Positions 1 to 7,588 of a stretch of 64,000 bases of DNA are shown piece by piece. A program made the translations under genes and the position numbers. Each line of letters opens with the position of its first letter. Positions within the stretch are counted from its first letter, which is position 1. The notes beneath the pieces were generated by a model. The model saw only the letters and a list, made by a program, of their open reading frames with translations. It ran no database searches and had not been told where the DNA came from. This stretch comes from Streptomyces sparsogenes (GTDB lineage: Bacteria > Actinomycetota > Actinomycetes > Streptomycetales > Streptomycetaceae), in the NCBI RefSeq assembly GCF_001704635.1, contig NZ_MAXF01000121.1:1-64000 (forward strand), read 5' to 3'.

Positions 1-51
1 GAACCCGCAAGCCACCCGAACCCGCAAGCCACCCGAACCCGCAAGCAATCC
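1..51. repeat. 17-bp tandem repeat, three copies at the window edge
   Basis: Copies lie at 1-17, 18-34 and 35-51. The first two are identical and the third differs at its end. The unit begins GAACCCGCAAGCC. The array runs off the left edge, so the copy number is a minimum. It sits about 20 bp upstream of the repair methyltransferase start and may belong to the tail of an unseen upstream gene. The period is not a multiple of three. Confidence 0.8.
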
Positions 52-70
52 GGAGCCGGAAGAAACCCTC

Positions 71-580
71 ATGTCCCGCACTCACACCGTCGTCGACAGC
101 CCGTACGGGCCGCTCACCCTGGTCGCCGACGACACCGCCCTGACCGGCCTCTACATGACCGACCAGCGCCACCGCCCCGCCGAGGAGACCTTCGGCGCCC
201 CCGGCGACCCCGACGAGGCCCCGTTCGCCGAGACCATCCGCCAGCTGCGCGGCTACTTCGCGGGCGAGCTGACCGAGTTCGACCTGCCGCTGCGGATGTC
301 CGGCACCCCCTTCCAGCGCCGCGTCTGGTCCGAGCTGCAGCGCATCCCGTACGGCGAGACCCTCTCCTACGGCCAACTCGCCGACCGCCTCGGCCAGCCG
401 ACCGCCGCCCGCGCCGTCGGGCTGGCCAACGGCAAGAACCCGGTCGGCATCATCGTCCCCTGCCACCGCGTCGTCGGCTCCACCGGCAGCCTCACCGGCT
501 ACGGCGGCGGCCTCGACCGCAAGCGGCAACTGCTGGAGTTCGAGGCGCGGGGGCGGCAGCCCGGTCTCCAACTTTTCTGA
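71..580 (+). CDS. ogt: methylated-DNA--protein-cysteine S-methyltransferase (Ogt/MGMT family)
   Basis: This suicide repair protein moves the alkyl group from O6-alkylguanine (and O4-alkylthymine) in DNA onto its own cysteine. The 169-residue protein carries the PCHRVVGS active-site motif with acceptor Cys131, and an AARAVG stretch near residue 114 matching the arginine finger of the DNA-binding helix. The length is normal for a stand-alone bacterial enzyme without the Ada N-terminal domain. The ATG start lies 7 bp after GGAAGAAACC. In actinomycetes such genes often follow alkylation-repair glycosylase genes, but the upstream neighbour is outside the window. The family call is very secure. Confidence 0.96.
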   Translation: MSRTHTVVDSPYGPLTLVADDTALTGLYMTDQRHRPAEETFGAPGDPDEAPFAETIRQLRGYFAGELTEFDLPLRMSGTPFQRRVWSELQRIPYGETLSYGQLADRLGQPTAARAVGLANGKNPVGIIVPCHRVVGSTGSLTGYGGGLDRKRQLLEFEARGRQPGLQLF

Positions 581-666
581 CGGACCCGGCATAGCGGCAC
601 GACCCCGCGCACGTCCAAGGAGGTGACAGACGACCGCGAGACGAGGACGACCGATGACGGGAAACC

Positions 667-1215
667 ATGGATGACGAGGAAGAGCGCCGCTTCCGCCAAT
701 TCGTCGCGGCGCGCTCGCCCGCGCTGATACGCACGGCGACCCTCCTGACCGGCGGCGACACCCACGCCGCCGAGGACCTGCTGCAGACGGCCCTGGCGAA
801 GGCGGCGGGCCGCTGGGGACGGCTGGAGAGCCCCGAGGCGTATGTGCGGCAGGTGCTCTACCGGCAACAGGTGAGCGTGTGGCGGCTGTTACGGACCCGC
901 CGCGAGACCACGGTGGCCGAGCCCCCGGACAGCCCCGGACGCGAGGACACCACCGGCGCGGCCGAGCTGAGGATCCAGCTGCGCCGGGCGCTGGGCCGCT
1001 TGACTCCACGCCAGCGCACCATGCTGGTGCTGCGCTATTTCGAGGACTGCCCCGAGGGGGAGGTGGCCGAGCTGCTCGGCTGCTCGGTGGGGACGGTCCG
1101 CAGCACCACCCACCGGGCGCTGGCCAAGCTGCGCGCGCTGGTGCCGGAGCTGGACCCCGGCGCCGTGTCCCGTAACCCCGAATTCGGCAACTCACCTGCG
1201 GAGGTGTGGAAGTGA
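667..1215 (+). CDS. ECF RNA polymerase sigma factor, SigE-family type, with a TTA codon
   Basis: This is a 182-residue extracytoplasmic-function sigma factor. Region 2 lies near residues 10-80, with AEDLLQTALAKA and an ESPEAYVRQVLYR segment. Region 4 lies near 110-170, with LTPRQRTMLVLRYFED and a CSVGTVRSTTHRALAKLR helix-turn-helix. Codon 75 (889-891) is an in-frame TTA, so in streptomycetes translation should depend on the bldA tRNA. An in-frame TGA at 655-657 forces the start to lie after it; ATG 667 has only a weak upstream GGGA. The stop overlaps the start of the next gene by 4 bp, indicating translational coupling. Target promoters are unknown. Confidence 0.92.
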   Translation: MDDEEERRFRQFVAARSPALIRTATLLTGGDTHAAEDLLQTALAKAAGRWGRLESPEAYVRQVLYRQQVSVWRLLRTRRETTVAEPPDSPGREDTTGAAELRIQLRRALGRLTPRQRTMLVLRYFEDCPEGEVAELLGCSVGTVRSTTHRALAKLRALVPELDPGAVSRNPEFGNSPAEVWK

Positions 1216-2381
1216 ACGCTGAGCAGCTGGTGCGGGACACGCTCCACGAATGGGCCGAGGAGACGCCACCCCCGGCCGGGCCGGATCTGGCGGGCCGGGC
1301 CCTGCGACGGCGCCACAGGCGCCGGGCGACCGCGCTGTCCGTGGGGGCGGCCGCCTTCGCGCTGCTGGTGGGCGGGGTGGCGGTGCCGGTGCTGGCGGAC
1401 GGACACGGCGACTCCGCCGCACCGGCCGCCATACAGTCGGCGGACGTGTCCGCGCACCCGAGCGAGTCGCCGCCGCGCCATCTGATCGCCGCCGGGGACG
1501 TCGCGTTGTCCGCGTACCAGGCGGGCCGGAAGGCCCGGACCCGGGACGGGGTTGAGCGGACGACCTACACCTGGTATCTGTACAGCCCACGGACGCAGCG
1601 GTACGAGAAGACGCCCTGGGGCTGGCTGGACGTCGCCCCCGGTATGCGGCGGGCGGCCGTCCTGGAGAAGACGCTGCCCGCGCCACGGATCGGGATCCTC
1701 GACATGGCCACCGGGAAGGTGACGAAGTGGATCCCGCTGGAGCACCAGGCGGGCGGGGTGAAATGGTCGCCGGACGGCAAGCGGCTGGCGGTGACCACGT
1801 ACCGCGGCTACCCGGACATCCAGACCGCGGACCGCGCGCGGTTCATGTCCCATGCAAGGACCGGCTATTACCTGGTCGATGTCGACTCGGGCCGGAAGGA
1901 ATTCCGTCCGATGGGCGCCGAAACGGACAACGTGTTCACCGGGGTCGGCCGGGTCGACGTGCGGTGGAGCCGGGACGGCACGCTGGTGGTGGTTCCGGGC
2001 CCGCCGGGCGGAGCCATGGAGATCTGGCTCGACCTGGACGGGCGGTTGAGGAAGGCCCCCGCGTACGAGGGCCCGGACGCGCCGCCCGCCGGTCTGTCGC
2101 CGGACGGCCGCTACTACACGGTGGGCGATGGCTGGCTGGCGACCGTGAAGGAGACGCGGACCCACCGGACGGTCGGTGTGCCGTATGGGGGCATGACCCT
2201 CGCCTGGGCGGGCAACGACCGCTTGCTGCGCTGGGAGTGCCCGCCGGATCGGCACTGCACACGCGACGTGGGGGAGCGGCTGGTGCTGACCGATGTGGCC
2301 GGGCGTACGAGGATCCCTCTCACCGGTTACCGCTACGCCGACACCCCTCAGGACTGGGAGCCGCTGATCACCCGCCGCTGA
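1212..2381 (+). CDS. membrane-anchored beta-propeller-like protein coupled to the sigma factor
   Basis: The protein has a short cytoplasmic N-terminus with a basic RRRHRRR stretch. One transmembrane helix follows at about residues 38-58, then a long extracytoplasmic part. Repeats such as KWSPDGKRLAV, RWSRDGTLVVV and LSPDGRYYTVGDG suggest TolB/WD40-like blades. I chose GTG 1212 because GGAG at 1200-1203 is well spaced and GTGA overlaps the sigma stop; GTG 1206 is possible. The topology resembles an anti-sigma or signal-sensing partner, but I see no HxxxCxxC zinc motif, so a role in sigma control is inferred from coupling alone. Confidence 0.8.
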   Translation: MNAEQLVRDTLHEWAEETPPPAGPDLAGRALRRRHRRRATALSVGAAAFALLVGGVAVPVLADGHGDSAAPAAIQSADVSAHPSESPPRHLIAAGDVALSAYQAGRKARTRDGVERTTYTWYLYSPRTQRYEKTPWGWLDVAPGMRRAAVLEKTLPAPRIGILDMATGKVTKWIPLEHQAGGVKWSPDGKRLAVTTYRGYPDIQTADRARFMSHARTGYYLVDVDSGRKEFRPMGAETDNVFTGVGRVDVRWSRDGTLVVVPGPPGGAMEIWLDLDGRLRKAPAYEGPDAPPAGLSPDGRYYTVGDGWLATVKETRTHRTVGVPYGGMTLAWAGNDRLLRWECPPDRHCTRDVGERLVLTDVAGRTRIPLTGYRYADTPQDWEPLITRR

Positions 2382-2392
2382 CCGGTGGCCCG

Positions 2393-2423
2393 GGCGCCCG
2401 TCCGCTCCGCCCGGACGGGCGCC
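2393..2423. terminator. hairpin between convergent genes
   Basis: A perfect 12-bp stem (2393-2404 with 2412-2423, arm GGCGCCCGTCCG) has a 7-nt loop. It lies between the ends of the propeller-protein gene and the sirtuin gene. No T-tract follows, as is common in actinomycetes. It probably works in both directions. Confidence 0.65.
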
Positions 2424-2430
2424 AGGGCCC

Positions 2431-3177
2431 TCACCCCTCCGCCGCGATCCGCTCCAGCAGCGCGGGCAGGGCCGTGCCGATGGGTTCGCGGATCAGCTCC
2501 TCCGCGAGCTCGTCGTACGGGGTGGGCTCGGCGTTGACGATGATCAGGCGGGCGCCCGACTCGGCGGCCATGCCTGCGAGGGAGGCGGCGGGCTGGACCT
2601 GGAGGCTGGTGCCGACCGCGATGAAGATCTCGCAGGCCTTCGCCACCGCGACCGCGCCCGTCAGGACCTCCGGGTCGAGGCTCTCGCCGAACATCACGGT
2701 CGCCGACTTCAGGATCCCGCCGCACGCCAGGCACGCCGGGTCGGGCTCGCCGCCCGCCACCCGCTCCAGGGCCTCCGCCATGTCCGAGCGCGCCTTGCAG
2801 CGGGTGCACACCACCGCCCGCGCCGTGCCGTGCAGCTCCAGCACCTTGCGCGCGGGGAGCCCGGCGAGCTGGTGCAGCCCGTCCACGTTCTGCGTGATCA
2901 CCCGGACCGGGGTGCCCGACCGCTCCAGCCGGGCCACGGCCTCGTGCGCCCGGTTGGGCTTCGCGTGCAGCGCCTGGCTGTCGCGGCGCATCTGCCAGGA
3001 GCGGCGGCGGATGTCCGGGTCCGACATGTAGTAGTCGTACGTCACCAGCTTCTCGGCCTCCGGGTCGCGCCGCCAAAGCCCCTGCGGGCCCCGGTAGTCG
3101 GGGATTCCGGAGTCCGTGGAGATGCCCGCCCCGCTCAGGATCGCCACCAGGGGCCGGCGTGTCGCTTCGGTGCTCAT
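2431..3177 (-). CDS. NAD-dependent protein deacylase, Sir2 family
   Basis: This sirtuin uses NAD+ to remove acyl groups from lysine, giving nicotinamide and O-acyl-ADP-ribose. The 248-residue protein shows the Rossmann motif LSGAGISTDSGIPDYRG (residues 14-30) and TQNVDGLH (95-102). The catalytic His116 lies in ELHG. Four zinc-ligand cysteines sit at about 124, 127, 149 and 152 (CTRC and CLAC). No Shine-Dalgarno precedes ATG 3177, but TACGCT lies 7 nt upstream, so a leaderless transcript is possible. A likely role is reversing acetyl-CoA-dependent acylation of metabolic enzymes such as acyl-CoA synthetases; that is family knowledge. Confidence 0.95.
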   Translation of the reverse strand: MSTEATRRPLVAILSGAGISTDSGIPDYRGPQGLWRRDPEAEKLVTYDYYMSDPDIRRRSWQMRRDSQALHAKPNRAHEAVARLERSGTPVRVITQNVDGLHQLAGLPARKVLELHGTARAVVCTRCKARSDMAEALERVAGGEPDPACLACGGILKSATVMFGESLDPEVLTGAVAVAKACEIFIAVGTSLQVQPAASLAGMAAESGARLIIVNAEPTPYDELAEELIREPIGTALPALLERIAAEG

Positions 3178-3292
3178 GGGGCGAGCGTACGCAGCGGGCG
3201 CTGACGGCGGCGAGCGCGTTTATGCGGAGCGGTAAAGTCCGGCTCCGTAGGTGATCGTCAGGTGGTCGGTGCGGCGAGGCGGAGAGTTCCGG

Positions 3293-4009
3293 ATGACACG
3301 GTCTGTGTGGCTGAGCGATGCGAGTGTGCGGCGGAAGGGTGATCCGCCACCCGAGGACGGCCGCGTCACCTGGGAGATACGCGCCTCCGACGGCCCCGAC
3401 CCAGCAGGCGGCCGGGCCATCCGGACCCTCGCCTACCCGGAGCGGCGGCTGCCGCCCGGCGGCGGCCCGAAGGAGTACCGCGCCGCCCGCAAGGAGGGTG
3501 TCCGCGCCTTCACCCTCTGGGCCGACCCGCACCGCGCGGGGGTGTTCGCGCAGGTCATCACCAAGTCGGCGGCCAAGGGCGGCCCCGCCACGTACGAGGT
3601 GCTGGGCGCCGCCGGTGAGCCACTGGCCCTCATCGTGCGCGAACCGGCCATGAGGGGCGGCCGCGTCCGCACCCGCTGGACCGTCCAGCGTCCCGGAGCG
3701 CGGCCCGCCGTCGGGCTCAAGGGGCGGCCCTTCTGGTGGGGTGTGTGGTGGCTGATCTCCCCGATCCAACTGGTCATCATGGTCGGCAGCGTGCTCTCGG
3801 CCAGTGGCGACATCGCGCGCATGCCGCGCCGTACGAGGTGGCGCACGGACGGCCGGGTCGTGCTCGACTTCCACAGCGGGGCGGACGACAACTTCGAACT
3901 CGACGTGGCGGAAGACGGCTGGGACGAGCGCGTGACCGCCTCCCTCCTCGCGCTGCTCGACAGCCACGAAGGCTGGCTGGGCAGCCCGTGGGACGCGGCG
4001 GAGCGGTGA
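3293..4009 (+). CDS. hypothetical membrane-associated protein
   Basis: I do not recognise this 238-residue protein. The N-terminal 130 residues are soluble and charged. One hydrophobic hairpin or helix follows (FWWGVWWLISPIQLVIMVGSVL, about residues 145-166), then a polar C-terminus rich in aspartate and tryptophan that ends by describing a short alpha/beta fold. ATG 3293 is preferred over the upstream GTG 3251 because GGAG at 3281-3284 is 8 nt upstream. It is transcribed away from the sirtuin gene and converges on the fic gene with a 10-bp gap. Confidence 0.7.
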   Translation: MTRSVWLSDASVRRKGDPPPEDGRVTWEIRASDGPDPAGGRAIRTLAYPERRLPPGGGPKEYRAARKEGVRAFTLWADPHRAGVFAQVITKSAAKGGPATYEVLGAAGEPLALIVREPAMRGGRVRTRWTVQRPGARPAVGLKGRPFWWGVWWLISPIQLVIMVGSVLSASGDIARMPRRTRWRTDGRVVLDFHSGADDNFELDVAEDGWDERVTASLLALLDSHEGWLGSPWDAAER

Positions 4010-4019
4010 CCCGAGCGGT

Positions 4020-5129
4020 TCACTCGCCGTACGGGTCGACAATGGTGTGCTGGCGCCGGGCGGTGGCCAGCACGTGCTGGGGGAACCGGGGCCCTGTGAT
4101 GTAGTGGCGGCCCTTTGTCTGTCCGACGGCGGTCAGCAGCTCGGCCTTCGTCAGGGCCTGCAAGTCCCGCGTCGCCTGCTGCGTGTTGAGCCCTTCGGCC
4201 TTCTCGTAGCGGGATCGCCGTACCCGGCCCACCATGGCCACCTCATGCAGGGCGGTCACCTGCCGCTCCGTGATCCTGTGCTCAGGGGCCGCCTCCATGA
4301 GCTGCGTCCAGCAGTCGTTCGACCGCTCGACGCGGCGCTGCACCCGCTGGGCCTGCTGGTGGTAGGCGCGGAGGTTGAACTTGATCCACGGCAGTGTCTC
4401 CCGCTGCGGTGACCAGACGGGGCCGCCGACCGTGCGCAGCACCTTGTAGTACTCCCATGTGTTGCCCGGCATGCCCAGCCACTCCTCGATGGAGGAGAAC
4501 TCGGGGGCGAGGACCCCACCACGGGCGATCAGGAGGGTCTGCAGCGACCGGGACATCCGGCCGTTGCCGTCGGACCAGGGGTGAATCTTCACGAGGTTCA
4601 GGTGGGCCATCGCGGCACGGATGAGGGTGTGCTCGTCCAGATCGCCCTCGTTGAGCCAGTCGACCAGCTCGCCCATCAAGCCGGGGACCAGCTCCTGGTC
4701 CGGGCCCTCGTAGTCCGTGGCGAACTCATCGCCGGGAGCGGTGATGCGGATGGCCGACTTGCGCCACTGGCCGGCGGTTTTCCTCGGGTGGTGGTGGCCC
4801 TGGAGCATCCAGTGGAGGCTGTTGAGCAGTTCCTTGCTGTACCGGAAGTCGGCGACGTCGTGCAGGGACTGGATATACGTCATGGCCTGCTGGTAGGCCA
4901 GCGTCTCCGCCTTGTTCTCGTCGCTGGCGTCGACCTCGCGCTCGCCGTCCATGAGGTCGGCGACGTCCCGGACGTCGACCCGGTAGCCCTCGATCGTGTT
5001 CGACGCCGCGATCGCGCTGGCGGTGAGTGCCTTGCGCAGGTCGAGCGTCCACTTCATGGGCACCTGCTGCACGGCGTGCCGCAGTTGGTCGCGCATGGTG
5101 TCCACCTCGTCCAGGACCTTGCGGTCCAT
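4020..5129 (-). CDS. Fic-family protein adenylyltransferase, class II (self-inhibited)
   Basis: Fic enzymes transfer AMP, or another phosphate-containing group, from a nucleotide to target hydroxyls. The catalytic loop HPWSDGNGR lies at residues 183-191 with His183. An N-terminal inhibitory motif SNTIEG (Ser43 to Glu47-Gly48) fits the (S/T)xxxE(G/N) signature of class II Fic proteins, whose glutamate blocks ATP binding until relieved. The N-terminal domain and a C-terminal winged-helix-like segment (about residues 290-350) match the common 'Fic/DOC, DUF4172-like N-domain' architecture. I see no separate antitoxin gene. It is divergent from an XRE/DUF397 pair. The target is unknown. Confidence 0.92.
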   Translation of the reverse strand: MDRKVLDEVDTMRDQLRHAVQQVPMKWTLDLRKALTASAIAASNTIEGYRVDVRDVADLMDGEREVDASDENKAETLAYQQAMTYIQSLHDVADFRYSKELLNSLHWMLQGHHHPRKTAGQWRKSAIRITAPGDEFATDYEGPDQELVPGLMGELVDWLNEGDLDEHTLIRAAMAHLNLVKIHPWSDGNGRMSRSLQTLLIARGGVLAPEFSSIEEWLGMPGNTWEYYKVLRTVGGPVWSPQRETLPWIKFNLRAYHQQAQRVQRRVERSNDCWTQLMEAAPEHRITERQVTALHEVAMVGRVRRSRYEKAEGLNTQQATRDLQALTKAELLTAVGQTKGRHYITGPRFPQHVLATARRQHTIVDPYGE

Positions 5130-5308
5130 GCGAGGTCGGGCGTCTGATACAACATGCCATCATGATACCCCCCTCCTATCATTCACTCGTCCGAGTGATG
5201 TTCCGGACCTTCAGCCCTCCCCGTGGTCGGCACGCCCTACGCTGACCGGAATCCAGTCCTGCACGGTGGGTGACTACCCGGGTGCGTATGGCGAGGGGGT
5301 GGCTGACG

Positions 5309-6157
5309 GTGGCGGACCCGACGGACGAGGACGCGGGCGACGGCGCGGTGGATCTGTTCCGGGCGCTGGGGCGGCAGATCAAGGTGTTGCGGGAACGGGC
5401 CGGCCTGACACAGAAGGCGCTGGGGGAACGGCTCGGGTACGCGGAAGAGACGATCTCGGCCGCCGAGCGGGGGCGGCGCGTTCCGCAGCCGGAGTTGCTG
5501 GAGGCGGTGGACGATCTGCTCGGCGCGGACGGTGTGTTGAAGGCCGCGAAGGAGGATGTCGAGCGGGCCAAGGCGAAGGCGAGGGTTCGCCATCCGACGT
5601 GGTTCAAGGACTACGCGCGGCTGGAGGCGGAGGCGGTCGACCTGTGCTGCTTCGCCAATCAGGCCGTGCCGGGCCTGTTCCAGACGGAGTCGTACGCGCG
5701 TGCTGTCTTCGTCAGCCGTCAGCCGCTGTTCGATGACGAGACGGTGGAGACGAGAGTCGCCGCCCGACTGGCCCGGCAGGGAATCTTGACGCGGTGGCCG
5801 GTACCCGCCGTGAGCGCCGTCATCCAGGAATGTGTCCTGCGTCATCCGTTTGGCGGCCGGACCGTGCAACGCGGTCAGTTGGAACACTTGCTCGACGTTG
5901 CGAGGATGCGTAACGTCGAGGTGCAGATCATGCCCATGGCCAGTGAAGAGCACGCGGGAATGGGCGGCCCCTTCACGCTCCTCACCCCGAAGGGCCGCCC
6001 CCAGGTCGGCTATCTGGAAGTGCAGCACGTCAGCCGACTGATCACGGATGCCGAGGAAGTCCGCGTCCTCGCGGCGAAATATGGCAGCATCCGCTCGCAG
6101 GCACTCAGACCACGTGAGTCCCTGCTCTTGATCGAGAAGATGCTGGGGGAGCTGTGA
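5309..6157 (+). CDS. XRE-family regulator with DUF5753 C-terminal domain
   Basis: The N-terminal helix-turn-helix (about residues 10-65, IKVLRERAGLTQKALGERLG with EETISAAERGRR) is followed by the roughly 190-residue DUF5753 domain (WFKDYARLEAEA, QAVPGLFQTESYARA, EHAGMGGPFTLL). That pattern is typical of the many streptomycete WhiJ-like regulators. Start choice is uncertain: GTG 5309 has GAGGGGG about 10 nt upstream, while ATG 5288 and GTG 5270 are also in frame. The stop overlaps the DUF397 gene by 4 bp. The pair probably acts as a regulator with its small acidic modulator. Confidence 0.92.
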   Translation: MADPTDEDAGDGAVDLFRALGRQIKVLRERAGLTQKALGERLGYAEETISAAERGRRVPQPELLEAVDDLLGADGVLKAAKEDVERAKAKARVRHPTWFKDYARLEAEAVDLCCFANQAVPGLFQTESYARAVFVSRQPLFDDETVETRVAARLARQGILTRWPVPAVSAVIQECVLRHPFGGRTVQRGQLEHLLDVARMRNVEVQIMPMASEEHAGMGGPFTLLTPKGRPQVGYLEVQHVSRLITDAEEVRVLAAKYGSIRSQALRPRESLLLIEKMLGEL

Positions 6158-6348
6158 ACATTGGGAAGAGCGCACCACTTGGCTGGTTCAAGAGCAGCTA
6201 CAGCGGTGACGAGGGCGGCGAGTGCATAGAGGTCGCCGTGACCGACCACATAGTCCGGGTCCGGGACTCCAAGGACGTGACACGTCCCCACCTCGCCGTC
6301 GGCCGCGCCGACTGGGCCCGGTTCGTGCGGTACGTGGCGGGCGACTGA
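6154..6348 (+). CDS. DUF397 domain small protein
   Basis: This 64-residue protein shows the DUF397 hallmarks: WFKSSYSGDEGGECIEVA, then VRDSKD and a C-terminal WARFV. DUF397 proteins nearly always sit beside XRE/DUF5753 regulators in streptomycetes and are thought to antagonise or tune them, as in whiJ-like loci. The GTG start overlaps the regulator stop (GTGA), indicating translational coupling and matched stoichiometry. Confidence 0.93.
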   Translation: MNIGKSAPLGWFKSSYSGDEGGECIEVAVTDHIVRVRDSKDVTRPHLAVGRADWARFVRYVAGD

Positions 6349-6360
6349 ACCCCGCCGGGT

Positions 6361-7464
6361 TCAGTCCGCGAGCGGCTGGGGGGCGAGACGACGCGCACCC
6401 ATCAGCGCCAGCCGGTGCGTGCGCGCCGCCAGGTCGCTGATTCGCGCGCCGTCGAAGCCGAACACCGCGCTGCGCACCCGGTCCCGCAGCGGCTCGGTCC
6501 ACTGCGGCGGGATCGCGGCCGCCCCGCACAGGACGCCCGCCACCGACCCGGCCGTGGCGCCGTTGGAGTCGGTGTCCAGGCCGCCGCGCACGGTGAGGGC
6601 GATGGTGGAGGTGAAGTCGCCCTCTCCGTAGAGCAGCCCGGCCGTGATGACGGCGGCGTTGGGCACGACGTGGATCCAGTGCAGCCCGGCCGTCTCCCGC
6701 TCCAGCTGGTCCAGCGCGGCCGCCCAGGCCATCCCCGTCTCGTGCAGGGCGGCGGCCCTGCGGACCGTACGGGCCAGCCGGCAGCGCGGCGGGATGCGCT
6801 CCAGGGCGGCCTCGATCGCCTCGCGCGGGCCGTCGGCCGTGAACGCGGCGGCGATCAGCGCAGCCGCCCACATCGCCCCGTACACGCCGTTGCCGGTGTG
6901 CGACAGCACGGCGTCGCGCCGGGCCATCGCGGCGGCGGTGCGCGGGTCGCCGGGGTTGGCCCAGCCGTGGATGTCGGCGCGGATGAGGGCGCCGATCCAC
7001 TCCTGATACGGATTGTCGAGGGTGGCGGTGAGCGGCGGCTTCACCCCGGCGGTGAGATTGCGGTAGGCGACCCGCTCGGCGGTGAAGGTCTGCAGATACG
7101 GCAGGCGCAGCAGCCACAGGTCACCGACCTGCTCGGTGGTGAAGCCGAAGCCGTGGGTCTCCAGGAGGTGCAGCCCCAGCAGGGTGTAGTCGATGTCGTC
7201 GTCCCGGCAGCTGCCGTCGATCCGGCCCCGGACGCACTCCTGCCACTCCGGGCGCAGCTCGAACTCGACGGGGTCCGGTGGCGGCTCCAGCGCGGGGACG
7301 TAGTCGGTCAGCGGCAGGGCGCCCGCGCGGCGCAGATAGCGGTCGATGCGCTCGCGGGTCCAATGATCACCGCGCTCGACGGGCTTGCCGAGCATGTTCC
7401 CGGCGATGCGGCCGAGCCAGCCGCCGAGGATCCGGTCCGCGAGCGCGCTCCCGGCAAGGGTCAT
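6361..7464 (-). CDS. ADP-ribosylglycohydrolase family protein (DraG-like fold)
   Basis: The 367-residue protein has the N-terminal LADRILGGWLGRIAGNMLGKPVE. An acidic metal motif DDDIDYTLLGLHLLE follows, then C-terminal GGLDTDSNGATAGSVAGVLCG. These supply the aspartates that bind two Mg2+ ions in DraG/ARH hydrolases. Substrates could be ADP-ribosylated protein, nucleic acid or a small molecule; the sequence does not decide. It ends convergently 12 bp from the DUF397 gene. It shares the region with a sirtuin and a Fic enzyme, but each has its own promoter direction. Confidence 0.9.
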   Translation of the reverse strand: MTLAGSALADRILGGWLGRIAGNMLGKPVERGDHWTRERIDRYLRRAGALPLTDYVPALEPPPDPVEFELRPEWQECVRGRIDGSCRDDDIDYTLLGLHLLETHGFGFTTEQVGDLWLLRLPYLQTFTAERVAYRNLTAGVKPPLTATLDNPYQEWIGALIRADIHGWANPGDPRTAAAMARRDAVLSHTGNGVYGAMWAAALIAAAFTADGPREAIEAALERIPPRCRLARTVRRAAALHETGMAWAAALDQLERETAGLHWIHVVPNAAVITAGLLYGEGDFTSTIALTVRGGLDTDSNGATAGSVAGVLCGAAAIPPQWTEPLRDRVRSAVFGFDGARISDLAARTHRLALMGARRLAPQPLAD

Positions 7465-7588
7465 GTGTCAGGTCTACCCGAGCCGGCGCCCCGCCGCAGG
7501 CCGACACCATCGCGCCCGGCGAGCGGCCCGGATAGGGTCGCCGCGGGGTGGGCGGATCTTCCGGGGGTGAGAGCGAGGGGTGACGACG

